DNA from: Balneolaceae bacterium | Lineage (GTDB): Bacteria; Bacteroidota; Rhodothermia; Balneolales; Balneolaceae | NCBI GenBank assembly: GCA_007123785.1 | Contig: SLGL01000087.1 | Span: 1-8,558 of the forward strand | Reading direction: 5' to 3' | DNA: 8,558 nt | Shown here: positions 1 through 6,763 of the stretch, piece by piece | Numbering within the stretch: position 1 is the stretch's first letter | Layout: each line of letters starts with the position of its first letter | The notes under the pieces: generated by a model | What the model was told of the DNA's origin: nothing | What the model saw: only the letters and a program-made list of their open reading frames with translations | Databases searched by the model: none | Translations under genes and position numbers: made by a program

Positions 1-112
1 GAGCTGCGTTGTCCCAAAAATGGTTTGCTCAACGTACTCAGGTACGTTTCCGCCACCATTTTCTCCCGACCGCCGTCGGGATTGCCCACAGCTAAATTTC
101 TTGGTGAGAAAT
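1..112. repeat. Structured intergenic repeat (partial, cut by left edge)
   Basis: This non-coding stretch is packed with perfect inverted repeats: AGCTG at 2-6 with CAGCT at 89-93, AAAATGGT at 17-24 with ACCATTTT at 55-62, AACGTAC at 31-37 with GTACGTT at 42-48 (nested inside the previous pair), CCCGAC at 65-70 with GTCGGG at 75-80, and ATTTCT at 96-101 with AGAAAT at 107-112. Together they would fold into a closing stem enclosing two hairpins, followed by a third hairpin. No T-run follows any stem, so it does not look like an intrinsic terminator. The minus strand is open from 128 through the left edge (42 codons without a stop), so a decayed or partial coding sequence is an alternative. I infer a dispersed intergenic repeat family; the single copy here cannot prove that. 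Confidence 0.5.
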
Positions 113-324
113 GCGGGTTAGGGGAGACTTATTCCAATTGTTATACTCAGGTTAAAGGAGTGGCCGGTGTAATGAATCGAGACAGGCCAATGCTTCTTTA
201 GAGGGTAACTGTCCATGTTAAGGGATCGTTTGGGGCAAATGTCGCGGAAAAAACCGCTGAGGAGTGGATTTTCAGATTTGAGGTTATAGATCTCAGAACC
301 GGTTTTGTGATGAGTTACGGGTCT

Positions 325-353
325 CAATCGATCAGCCTGATGATATTCGATTG
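325..353. repeat. Imperfect inverted repeat with inner palindrome
   Basis: CAATCGA at 325-331 pairs with TCGATTG at 347-353, a perfect 7-base inverted repeat. Inside it, ATCAG at 331-335 and CTGAT at 337-341 form an 11-base interrupted palindrome. The inner loop is too short for a good RNA hairpin, so if functional it would more likely be a protein-binding site. It lies about 150 bases before the thymidine kinase start. It may also be chance in an AT-rich spacer. Confidence 0.35.
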
Positions 354-385
354 AGCGATGTAGTGATGCAGCGATGTAATGATTT
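354..385. repeat. Two-copy 16-base tandem repeat
   Basis: AGCGATGTAGTGATGC at 354-369 is followed at once by AGCGATGTAATGATTT at 370-385; the first 14 positions differ at a single base. The unit immediately follows the inverted repeat at 325-353. Role unknown; it could be slippage-derived spacer DNA. Confidence 0.45.
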
Positions 386-436
386 TCGATTTTTTGCTCT
401 TGAATGTAAAAGCAAGTTACTGCAGAATCTTTCCTT

Positions 437-465
437 TTTGTTTTCACCAACACAAGATATATTCC
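437..465 (+). promoter_or_regulatory. Candidate Bacteroidota-type promoter
   Basis: TTTG at 437-440 is followed after 17 bases by TATATTCC at 458-465. This fits the Bacteroidota primary sigma pattern of a TTTG element near -33 and TAnnTTTG near -7 (six of eight bases in the -7 box). It sits 35 bases before the thymidine kinase start codon, which is a sensible leader length. It is the only reasonable promoter candidate I see for the rightward gene run. The call rests on pattern matching in an AT-rich area, so it is tentative. Confidence 0.3.
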
Positions 466-500
466 CTGCTTAAAAAGTTTTTGAAAATCCGATCAATTAT

Positions 501-1142
501 ATGATTAACGAACCTTTTTTTTTAGCCAACCAGGCCGGTTGGATTGAAGTGGTGTGCGGGGGTATGTTCAGTGGAAAAACGGAAGAATTGATTCGCAGAG
601 CGAGACGCGCTCACATTGCCGGACAAAAAGTGGTAATTGTGAAACCAGTCTCTGATAATCGCTACAGCGAAACAGAAGTGGTTTCACACGATGAAACTTC
701 CCTTCCGGGAATTACAGTGAATACTGCTGACCAGATCATATTGTTAACTTCATCTGCCAAAGTGGTATGTATTGATGAGGTCCAGTTTTTTGATGACCGT
801 ATTCTGGAAGTCGTCAATACTCTTGCCAACGACGGCAAAAGAGTGATTGTCGCCGGACTGGACATGGACTATCTCGGTAAACCATTTGAACCAATGCCCC
901 GGCTTTTAGCAATCGCTGAATATATTACCAAACTCCATGCCGTCTGTGCTGAAAGCGGAATGATGGCCAACTTCTCCCAGCGTATCGTTGAAAATGATAA
1001 AAAAGTTCTCGTGGGAGAAAAAGAATCTTATGAACCCCGTGCCCGTCACTGCTTCCGACCTCCTGTTGACATCAAGCGGGGTAAACCTCTCCCTCCTATT
1101 CAGAAACTGAATCCACAATCCCATACCAAACAAGACGACTAA
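501..1142 (+). CDS. tdk: Thymidine kinase, type II (ATP:thymidine 5'-phosphotransferase)
   Basis: This cytoplasmic salvage enzyme phosphorylates thymidine (and deoxyuridine) to dTMP using ATP. The 213-residue product has the type II thymidine kinase layout: a P-loop GGMFSGKT at residues 20-27, the DEVQFF motif at 92-97 with Glu93 as the presumed catalytic base, and the GLDMDYLGKPF segment at about 119-129. The usual structural zinc site needs two Cys-x2-Cys/His pairs, and here each pair has lost one member: CAES at 149-152 has Ser in the second place, and ARHC at 181-184 has Ala in the first. The ATG at 501 gives a normal N-terminal length; no Shine-Dalgarno sequence precedes it, which is usual for Bacteroidota. 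Its stop codon directly abuts the start of the nucleoside transporter (TAAATG), indicating co-expression for nucleoside salvage. Confidence 0.97.
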   Translation: MINEPFFLANQAGWIEVVCGGMFSGKTEELIRRARRAHIAGQKVVIVKPVSDNRYSETEVVSHDETSLPGITVNTADQIILLTSSAKVVCIDEVQFFDDRILEVVNTLANDGKRVIVAGLDMDYLGKPFEPMPRLLAIAEYITKLHAVCAESGMMANFSQRIVENDKKVLVGEKESYEPRARHCFRPPVDIKRGKPLPPIQKLNPQSHTKQDD

Positions 1143-2474
1143 ATGGAAATTATCAGAGGTATCATCGGAATGGCTGCGATTGTGGGTATTGCCCTGGCAT
1201 TCAGTAACAATCGAAAGGCCGTCAACTGGAAGCTTGTGGGCACCGGACTTGGTATACAGTTTATTCTCGCCATTTTTATTTTGAAAGGTGCCGTTATGGC
1301 CGGGTATTGGTCGCCCCTCGGCTGGCCAAAAGCGTTTTTTAGCTGGTTATCGAGTTTTTTCGTAGTTGTTCTCGATTTTACCACAGCCGGTGCTGAATTT
1401 ATCTTCGGTGATTTGGCCAGAAGTCCCGGCATGGAAGACAGTATGGGGCACTTTTTTGCATTTCAGGTGCTGCCCACAATCGTTTTCTTCGCATCCCTGA
1501 CAGCTATTTTTTACCACTACGGTATTCTTCAGAAGGTGGTAAGTGTTATGTCGAAAGGGATGCAGAAAATTATGGGGACCTCCGGAGCAGAGTCTCTTTC
1601 GGTTGTGGCTAATATTTTTGTGGGACAAACGGAATCGCCGCTGGTCATCAAACTCTACATAGAAAAAATGACCCAATCAGAGATCCTCACCATTATGACC
1701 GGAGGAATGGCTACGATTGCGGGAGGTGTGATGGCAGCTTATGTGCAAATGCTTGGCAACTCCTACGCTATTGCAAATGAAGTACCGCTGGATGTGGGCA
1801 GACTTATGTTTGCCGAACAGCTTCTGGGAGCAAGTCTGATGGCGGCACCTGCAGCCCTGGTTATTGCCAAAATTATTTTCCCGGAAACCTCTGAGCCGGT
1901 AACCAAAGGTGATGTAAAAATGAGTGTGGTGAAAACCGATGCCAACGGAATAGATGCGGCGGCAACCGGAGCCGGTGTCGGCCTGAAACTCGCTGCCAAT
2001 GTAGGAGCCATGCTGCTTGCGTTCATTGCGCTGCTGGCAATGGGAAATTATTTTTTATACGAAATCGGTGAAATCACCGGTTTGAACGCTTCATTCCCGG
2101 AATTTGAACTGACCATAGAATCTCTTTTGGGCTGGCTCATAGCACCGGTTGCATTTATTATAGGTGTGCCCTGGCAAGATGCCGTCAATATGGGGTCACT
2201 TCTGGGCACGAAAGTGGTTTTGAATGAGTTTGTAGCGTACATGCAAATGGCCGACATGGTTCAGGAAGGAATTCTTACATCCAAAACCATCACAATGGCT
2301 ACATTTGCTCTTTGCGGTTTTGCCAATTTCGCCTCCATCGCCATACAGATCGGCGGTATTGGAGGGCTGGCACCCAGCCGCAAATCGGAACTGGCCAGCT
2401 TCGGGTTACTTGCCGTTCTTGCGGGATCACTTGCAAATTTAATGACAGCAACCATTGCCGGAATGCTCTACTAA
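1143..2474 (+). CDS. nupC: Concentrative nucleoside transporter (CNT/NupC family)
   Basis: This inner-membrane symporter takes up nucleosides driven by a sodium or proton gradient. The 443-residue protein is strongly hydrophobic throughout. It carries the family's substrate-site motifs: GQTESPL at residues 161-167, matching the GQTE of the Vibrio cholerae CNT structure; NEFVAY at 361-366, with the nucleoside-binding Glu at 362; and CGFANFAS at 391-398, where Asn395 and Ser398 correspond to the ribose and base contacts. A hydrophilic stretch at about 248-278 separates the N- and C-terminal halves. The start ATG follows the thymidine kinase stop with no gap, so translation is probably coupled. 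The pairing suggests that thymidine is among the physiological substrates. Ion coupling and exact specificity cannot be read from the sequence. Confidence 0.95.
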   Translation: MEIIRGIIGMAAIVGIALAFSNNRKAVNWKLVGTGLGIQFILAIFILKGAVMAGYWSPLGWPKAFFSWLSSFFVVVLDFTTAGAEFIFGDLARSPGMEDSMGHFFAFQVLPTIVFFASLTAIFYHYGILQKVVSVMSKGMQKIMGTSGAESLSVVANIFVGQTESPLVIKLYIEKMTQSEILTIMTGGMATIAGGVMAAYVQMLGNSYAIANEVPLDVGRLMFAEQLLGASLMAAPAALVIAKIIFPETSEPVTKGDVKMSVVKTDANGIDAAATGAGVGLKLAANVGAMLLAFIALLAMGNYFLYEIGEITGLNASFPEFELTIESLLGWLIAPVAFIIGVPWQDAVNMGSLLGTKVVLNEFVAYMQMADMVQEGILTSKTITMATFALCGFANFASIAIQIGGIGGLAPSRKSELASFGLLAVLAGSLANLMTATIAGMLY

Positions 2475-2490
2475 TCTTAATTAAAACATC

Positions 2491-4440
2491 TTGTTGAGAT
2501 TCATAAAATATCATTTTAAAATAATTTTCTTCATACTGTCGGTGATTCTTTGGACAGATACTCATTATGGCCAGAGCTCCGATACTCTGAACCACGATTC
2601 CGTAGTTGCTACGATTGACGAAAATAACCTGACTCTTGGCGAACTGCTTTCTATCTACAGGAACAACCATGAAGCAGACGAAACTGATCTCGATGAGCTT
2701 CGCAAATTTTTGCCCAATTTCGTGGAATACCGTCTGAAACTTCAGTATGCAAAGGAAAAAGGGCTATTTGAAGATCCGGAAATACTCCGTGAGTTTGAGG
2801 AATTTGGCCGCGAAAGTGCCTATCGGTACTGGCTCGAAAACGAAATTAAAGAATCAATCATTGAGACCTATTCCGAACGATATCAAATTGAAGTAAAAGC
2901 ATTTCATATACTCAGAGAACTGCCTGAAACTGCTTCTCCGGAAGATACACTCCTCATATACAACCAGTTACTTGAAGCCCGTGAAAAACTGCTCGAAGGT
3001 ACTCCCACAGAACAGGTCAATGAAACCTATTCATCGGAGCGAAATGGTCAGCTTTTAGGAGGGAATCTGCCGTGGATCACAGCGGGCCGGACGGTAGAGC
3101 CGTTTGAAGATGTTCTGTTTGCACTGGATACCGGTGAAGTTTCTCTCCCGGTACGCACAGAATTTGGTTATCACATTATATATCTGCAAGAAAAAAGGCC
3201 TCGTACCGCAGACAGACGCCTTAGCCATATTTTTTTCCAGAAACGAGAAGGTTATGATCCCGGAGAAGTCGCACATCAGGTTTACGACTCCCTCTCAGCT
3301 GGTGCCGACTGGAATGAGATGGTCCAGAACCACACCAATGATCACTCAACCCGTAATCGAGGCGGACAGATCGGCTGGGTGGGTTATGCGATGCAGTACC
3401 CCGAAGATTTTGTAGATGCAGCCATGAAGCTACCCCGTGACGAACCTTTTTCCGAACCAATTAAAATGAGTTACGGATATCATATTGTTCGTGTGGATTC
3501 CGTTCGCACATTTCCTACTGAGGAAACGTACAGGGAGCAGATCATCGCGGAATTAGAGCAGCTTCAGCGTCTCACTCCCGGCCGGGATTACGTTCACACT
3601 CAGTTGAAAGAAAAACATGGCTTCCAGCTCCATCGTGATCACCTCGATAAATTGTACAAAATCCTTGAAAACTCTGGTGTTGATTCTGCCGAGCGATTTA
3701 ATTCGCTGGATGAACTGACTGGCCTCCCCCTCTTTACTTTTAATAATCGATCACATTCGATCGGCTCCTTTTTCGACTATTTGCTTGAACAAGGTATTAT
3801 TTCATCATTCTTATCCGATCAGGAAACTGTTCTGGATGATTTTACCGATAAGATTATCAAAACTGAAATCATTGAGGTTACAAAAGAGCTGTTTCCTCAA
3901 TTTGAGCAGGAAGTGCAGAATTATTTAGATGGTCTTGTGGTTTTCAGGGTCAATGAGCAGAATATTTGGAGTCATGAAACTGCAGACAGGGATGAACTAT
4001 ACAATTACTTCCAGCAGAATCGCGATGAGTACCAGTTGGGCCAGTACTACCATTACTACCGTATCCGCACGGTGTCTGATTCCACGGCTGCTGAACTTCA
4101 AGAGCTAATCCGAGCCGGAGAGATTCAACCCGGCCAGATTGAAGGATATTTCGAAAATGTTACCATAACAGCCGACTCCACATCAAATCTGAATTCCAGC
4201 CAGTTTGAACTGCTCTCTGAATTAAACGAAGGGGAGTTTTCTGACGTTATAAAGCACGGTTCTGTCCACTCCGCATATTTTTTGAAACATATTTCTGAAC
4301 CACGATTCATGACATTTGAAGAGGCATTCAACGGAGTTTTCAGTGATTATCTTCCTTTGCGTGAAAAAAAGTTTATAAACTATTTAAAAGAAAAATATCC
4401 CGTAAAAACCTATCCGGAAAACATTACTTTTATAGAATGA
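2491..4440 (+). CDS. Periplasmic parvulin-type peptidyl-prolyl isomerase, two intact PpiC domains
   Basis: This is probably an exported folding factor that isomerises X-Pro bonds and chaperones envelope proteins. The 649-residue product begins with a signal peptide (basic residues 3-10, hydrophobic core 11-20, likely cleavage before Gln28). A SurA/PpiD-like helical segment follows at about 37-130. Two PpiC rotamase domains come next. The first spans about 134-236 with FHIL at 138-141 and FGYHII at 225-230; the second spans about 241-337 with SHIF at 245-248, GGQIGW at 291-296 and YGYHIV at 328-333. Both keep the paired parvulin histidines (139/228 and 246/331), so both may be active. Residues 500-612 look like a third, decayed rotamase-like unit ending in FLKHISEP. 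The start must be TTG (2491, or 2494): an in-frame stop lies at 2482-2484 and no ATG precedes the signal peptide. The stop overlaps the next start by four bases. Confidence 0.88.
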   Translation: MLRFIKYHFKIIFFILSVILWTDTHYGQSSDTLNHDSVVATIDENNLTLGELLSIYRNNHEADETDLDELRKFLPNFVEYRLKLQYAKEKGLFEDPEILREFEEFGRESAYRYWLENEIKESIIETYSERYQIEVKAFHILRELPETASPEDTLLIYNQLLEAREKLLEGTPTEQVNETYSSERNGQLLGGNLPWITAGRTVEPFEDVLFALDTGEVSLPVRTEFGYHIIYLQEKRPRTADRRLSHIFFQKREGYDPGEVAHQVYDSLSAGADWNEMVQNHTNDHSTRNRGGQIGWVGYAMQYPEDFVDAAMKLPRDEPFSEPIKMSYGYHIVRVDSVRTFPTEETYREQIIAELEQLQRLTPGRDYVHTQLKEKHGFQLHRDHLDKLYKILENSGVDSAERFNSLDELTGLPLFTFNNRSHSIGSFFDYLLEQGIISSFLSDQETVLDDFTDKIIKTEIIEVTKELFPQFEQEVQNYLDGLVVFRVNEQNIWSHETADRDELYNYFQQNRDEYQLGQYYHYYRIRTVSDSTAAELQELIRAGEIQPGQIEGYFENVTITADSTSNLNSSQFELLSELNEGEFSDVIKHGSVHSAYFLKHISEPRFMTFEEAFNGVFSDYLPLREKKFINYLKEKYPVKTYPENITFIE

Positions 4441-5318
4441 GCAGACTATTTCACTTATTTATCATTTTTCCCGCCTTACTTTTACACTCTTGCACAGGCC
4501 CGGACCGAAGTTATGGCCATGAAGTAATTGCTATGGCAGCAGGTAAACAGCTCACAATGGATCAGGCAATGAATGAAATACCTTCTTTTGTATTAAACCA
4601 GGATACAGTCAGTGCAGTTTACTCTTTTGCAAACAAATGGGTTGAAAAACAGATTGCAGTTGATCACGCCCGGCAAATCGGGATAGACCAAACCTCCGAA
4701 TTTCAGGAAAAGATGAATCGTTATCAGGAGCAGCTCTTGCAAAGCATGCTTAAAGATTATGTTCTTAAGGAGCATGCCGATGAAATTGAAGTAACCCGAC
4801 AGGAAGCACAGGAATACTATCAAACTTACAGAGACCAATTTACTTTTGATGAAAATTATATTCGTTTTCGGTTCTTAACCACACAAACACGAACAGAAGC
4901 AGAAAATGCAAATCGTGATCTTGCCGGTGGGCGCGACTGGGAAGACATTGTGGAAGAGTACAGTGTCGATCCTGCATTTCAGCTTAGACAATCAACACAG
5001 TTTTACCCTATTTCTATGGCCCTGGCTGATATTCCACCCCTTCATGACCAGATAAAAAACATGGGGCCCAGCGAGCGATCATCGATATATTTTTTCCGCG
5101 GCCAGTATCATTTCGCTCAACTGATTGACATAAAAACCGAAGGAGAGAATCCCGGCCTTGAATGGCTGATCCCTCAAATCACCGAGTGGTTAAAACTTGA
5201 AAAGGCCCGAAGAATTACAAATGCTTATTTACGAAATCTTTATCTTCAGGCAGAATCAAATAATGAAATTCAATTATCGAACGTTAGTGAGATCGAAGAT
5301 TTTCTTACTGATCAATAA
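4437..5318 (+). CDS. SurA/PrsA-like lipoprotein with degenerate rotamase domain
   Basis: This is probably a membrane-anchored periplasmic chaperone related to the neighbouring PPIases. The 293-residue product starts with a lipoprotein signal peptide ending in the lipobox LHSC (residues 16-19), so Cys19 would be lipidated. A SurA/PpiD-type helical chaperone segment covers about 28-135. Residues 138-235 align in pattern with a PpiC domain (RFRFLTTQ at the first strand, GRDWEDIVEEYS at 165-176, GQYHFAQLID at 222-231), but the first-strand His is replaced by Arg and the GG-x-lGW loop is missing. Isomerase activity is therefore doubtful, while Tyr224-His225 of the last strand remain. A helical C-terminal tail follows. 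The start overlaps the previous stop (ATGA), so the two are likely co-translated. Similarity to PpiC proteins is weak, and its role is inferred mainly from context. Confidence 0.8.
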   Translation: MSRLFHLFIIFPALLLHSCTGPDRSYGHEVIAMAAGKQLTMDQAMNEIPSFVLNQDTVSAVYSFANKWVEKQIAVDHARQIGIDQTSEFQEKMNRYQEQLLQSMLKDYVLKEHADEIEVTRQEAQEYYQTYRDQFTFDENYIRFRFLTTQTRTEAENANRDLAGGRDWEDIVEEYSVDPAFQLRQSTQFYPISMALADIPPLHDQIKNMGPSERSSIYFFRGQYHFAQLIDIKTEGENPGLEWLIPQITEWLKLEKARRITNAYLRNLYLQAESNNEIQLSNVSEIEDFLTDQ

Positions 5319-5339
5319 AAACAAACCTAATACGGCTTG

Positions 5340-6755
5340 ATGAAATTCTTTTCCAAACTATTTTTATCCACTTTAATATTTCTATCCTACACTTCGGTAC
5401 TGATGGCTCAAAGCAGCAGTAGCAGCACCGGGCAGGTTTCCGACAGAATTGTAGCCATTGTTAACGACCGGATTGTACTGAAATCTGATGTTGACAATGA
5501 GGTAGCCAACTTTCTCCGTCAGGCTGAAATTGAAGGATCTGATCTCACTTTTTCAGAAGACCTTTGGTATAGTGCCCTGCAGAGCATGGTGGATAACTAC
5601 GTACTCCTCGAAAAAGCCGAGATTGACTCCATAGTTGTGAGCGATGATATGGTAAGCCGCCAGATGGATGAACGAATTAACCAGTTAATCCGCCAGGCCG
5701 GTAGCGAGCAGGCTTTGGAAGAGGCGTTCGGACAGAGTCTCATACAAATCAGGGCTGACTTCAGGGAACAGTTCCGCGAACAGCTGGTTGCACAAATGGT
5801 ACAGCAACAAAAAATGTCGAAAATTTCTATAACAAGGCCTGAAGTCGAAGAATTTTTTAATCAGATACCAGAGGATTCCCGACCGGTGATACCGGAGCAG
5901 GTTACTGTTTCTCAAATTGTGGTGATTCCCGATCCGCTTGAAGACGCCAGGGAAGAAGCATTCTCAAAAGCACAGGCCCTGCGGGATTCCATTGTAACTT
6001 ACGGAAAAGATTTTGAAGAGATGGCTCGCCTCTACAGTGACGATGCGACCTCACAGCGGGGCGGATTGATTCCCATGATGCCGCTGGATGACCTTGTCTC
6101 TAACTACTCAGCTGCTGCATCAGCACTTGAACCGGGTGGCATCAGTGAAGTGGTCCGCACAGAGTTTGGTTATCACGTGATTCGCCTGAACCGGCGATCG
6201 GGAGACAGTATTGAAACCAATCACATACTTATCCGCATCGATCAGGGACAGATTGATGAGCAGGCCGCTATTGATAAACTGGAAGCCATTCGCGACAGTG
6301 TGATGAACCACGGAAAAAGTTTTGCAGATATGGCACGACGCCACTCCGACGATGAAGAAACAAGAATGACCGGCGGCCGGATTGTAAACCCTCAAACCGG
6401 TGAACGAATGATGCAAATGAGCAATCTCGAACCCGCTCTTTACAGAATTGTTCTCTTACTGGATGAAGAAGGACAAATTTCCGAACCCCGTTCATACACC
6501 CCGAGAGGTCGAAGCAGCGATCGTCGCGCTTTCCGAATTGTACGCCTCGACAGGCACATTCCCGAACATCGTGCTAACCTGAAAGATGATTACGATCGGA
6601 TACGTGAGATAGCACTCAACCAAAAACGACAGGAAAGAATGGCCAAATGGATTGATGAAATCCGGGATGAAGTTTATATCGAATTCAAAATTTCTATGCC
6701 CGACGACATTGAGTACGAAATGCCGATTGAAGAAGAATTACCTGCATCACTTTAA
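5340..6755 (+). CDS. surA: SurA-like periplasmic chaperone/peptidyl-prolyl isomerase
   Basis: SurA escorts unfolded outer-membrane proteins through the periplasm toward the BAM complex. The 471-residue product has a signal peptide (Lys2/Lys6, hydrophobic 7-22, cleavage likely after LMA at 21-23), a short Ser-rich linker at 25-29, and the SurA N-domain opening with DRIVAIVNDRIVLKSDV (35-51). Two rotamase domains follow at about 187-284 and 292-405, then a C-terminal helix that would pack on the N-domain. Domain 1 keeps QRGGLIP and FGYHVIRL (276-283) but has Gln192 where parvulins have the first His. Domain 2 keeps NHILI with His295 but has AFRIVRL in place of GYHxIxL. I chose the ATG at 5340 over the adjacent TTG at 5337. 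It lies 21 bases after the lipoprotein gene and 8 bases before the MoxR gene. Confidence 0.92.
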   Translation: MKFFSKLFLSTLIFLSYTSVLMAQSSSSSTGQVSDRIVAIVNDRIVLKSDVDNEVANFLRQAEIEGSDLTFSEDLWYSALQSMVDNYVLLEKAEIDSIVVSDDMVSRQMDERINQLIRQAGSEQALEEAFGQSLIQIRADFREQFREQLVAQMVQQQKMSKISITRPEVEEFFNQIPEDSRPVIPEQVTVSQIVVIPDPLEDAREEAFSKAQALRDSIVTYGKDFEEMARLYSDDATSQRGGLIPMMPLDDLVSNYSAAASALEPGGISEVVRTEFGYHVIRLNRRSGDSIETNHILIRIDQGQIDEQAAIDKLEAIRDSVMNHGKSFADMARRHSDDEETRMTGGRIVNPQTGERMMQMSNLEPALYRIVLLLDEEGQISEPRSYTPRGRSSDRRAFRIVRLDRHIPEHRANLKDDYDRIREIALNQKRQERMAKWIDEIRDEVYIEFKISMPDDIEYEMPIEEELPASL

Positions 6756-6763
6756 GAAATTCC

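Larger units (their letters stand above)
113..500. other. Gene-free upstream region with degenerate short repeats
   Basis: No convincing gene lies here. The only long open frame is on the minus strand (453 to 118, 111 codons, GTG start); it has no recognisable domain, no ribosome binding site, and ends inside the repeat-like sequence at the left. The stretch from about 260 to 390 is made of short, low-complexity, partly repeated words such as gatttgaggttatagatct and the gcgatgta unit. This resembles decayed intergenic filler more than coding sequence. The last 65 bases probably hold the promoter and leader of the downstream genes. Confidence 0.5.

Noticed and set aside
65..80. GC-rich hairpin as an intrinsic terminator of an upstream gene
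   Set aside because: The 6-base stem is perfect, but no T-run follows on either strand, and it sits within a larger set of stems.
111..155. 14-codon leader-like open frame preceded by GGTGAG
   Set aside because: It is too short, has no regulatory structure after it, and lies far from the next gene; chance is more likely.
297..304. AACCGGTT palindrome as an operator
   Set aside because: Eight-base palindromes of this kind are expected by chance, and it has no partner copies near the promoter.
118..453. 111-codon minus-strand open frame with a GTG start in the upstream spacer
   Set aside because: There is no recognisable domain, no ribosome binding site, and it runs through low-complexity and repeat-like DNA, ending in the structured left-edge repeat. 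Conservation in relatives would be needed to revive it.
2299..2670. 123-codon minus-strand open frame across the transporter/PPIase junction
   Set aside because: It is antisense to two well-supported genes and has no recognisable protein features.
5337..5339. TTG as the start of the SurA-like gene
   Set aside because: An ATG follows immediately in frame and gives an equally good signal peptide, so the ATG at 5340 is preferred.
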